Of a stretch of 12,652 bases of DNA, positions 12,531 to 12,652 are shown piece after piece. Below the pieces are notes generated by a model. That model was given only the letters and a program-made list of their open reading frames with translations. It was not told where the DNA came from and searched no databases. The number at the start of each line of letters is the position of its first letter. Within the stretch, counting starts at the first letter, position 1. The DNA is from Flavobacteriales bacterium (lineage in GTDB: Bacteria; Bacteroidota; Bacteroidia; Flavobacteriales_D; Cryomorphaceae): contig JAIVHQ010000221.1 in NCBI GenBank assembly GCA_020200995.1, forward strand, positions 1 through 12,652. The letters are read 5' to 3'. The position numbers were made by a program, and so were the translations under genes.

Positions 12531-12652
12531 AGTAGAGTAGAGTGACGGGGCTAAAAATCACAGCCCCGTCTACCCCCTCTTCAAACCGTACGTGCGGTTT
12601 TCCCGCATACGGCTTTCCCATAGACTTCATTCATGAGCTTTCACAGGAGGAC
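12531..12652 (-). mobile_element. group II intron, 3' end (domains V and VI), continuing past the right edge
   Basis: On the minus strand this stretch has the hallmark 34-nt domain V (12583-12616): AAAGCCGTATGCGG, an AAA-rich tip, then CCGCACGTACGGTTT, with the catalytic AGC triad, the G-U wobble and the two-base bulge. Domain VI follows as a long stem (gacggggct 12544-12552 with agccccgtc 12562-12570) whose lower part, GTAG with CTAC, leaves an A-containing bulge suitable as branch point. The intron 3' end lies at about 12531-12537, within a ctctactctac direct repeat. The reverse transcriptase-maturase gene and domains I-III would lie beyond the window. Assignment to a group II intron is firm; class C is only suggested by the terminator-like target. 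Confidence 0.88.

Overview
The window looks like chromosomal DNA of a Bacteroidota bacterium, probably of the Flavobacteriales. Five promoter candidates match the Bacteroidota -7 consensus TAnnTTTG. Nearly all genes lack a Shine-Dalgarno sequence. A pair of small and large membrane proteins resembling DUF6341 and DUF6427 lies beside purD, an arrangement I recall from Flavobacteriia. Rank below order is not resolvable by eye.

Layout, left to right. (1) The 3' end of a 2-oxoglutarate dehydrogenase E2 gene (+), then a 524-bp gene-free stretch filled with nested inverted repeats. (2) Uridine kinase (udk, -), divergent from a secreted 11-TPR protein (+). (3) A 774-bp intergenic region with palindromic repeats and, on the minus strand, a candidate structured RNA with promoter, hairpins and a strong GNRA-loop terminator; inside it lies a 22-codon reading frame with a near-perfect Shine-Dalgarno. 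(4) purQ (-), a DUF6427-like membrane protein (-), a divergent DUF6341-like small membrane protein (+), two palindromic intergenic elements, and purD (-). (5) A tandem array of ~193-bp palindromic units. (6) A two-gene operon (-): six-helix membrane protein plus overlapping winged-helix regulator, with a 15-bp palindrome at its promoter. (7) A thiol-redox operon (-): bacilliredoxin (brxA-like), then a thioredoxin-fold lipoprotein, ended by a clear terminator. (8) tadA (-), divergent from aspS (+). (9) At the right edge, the 3' end (domains V and VI) of a group II intron on the minus strand; it appears to interrupt a terminator-like hairpin downstream of aspS.

The protein genes are mostly housekeeping: purine synthesis (purQ, purD), pyrimidine salvage (udk), tRNA charging and editing (aspS, tadA), the TCA cycle (sucB). 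The unusual content is in the gaps: at least four unrelated inverted-repeat families, the candidate RNA and the intron. No defence system, prophage, CRISPR array or biosynthetic cluster is visible.
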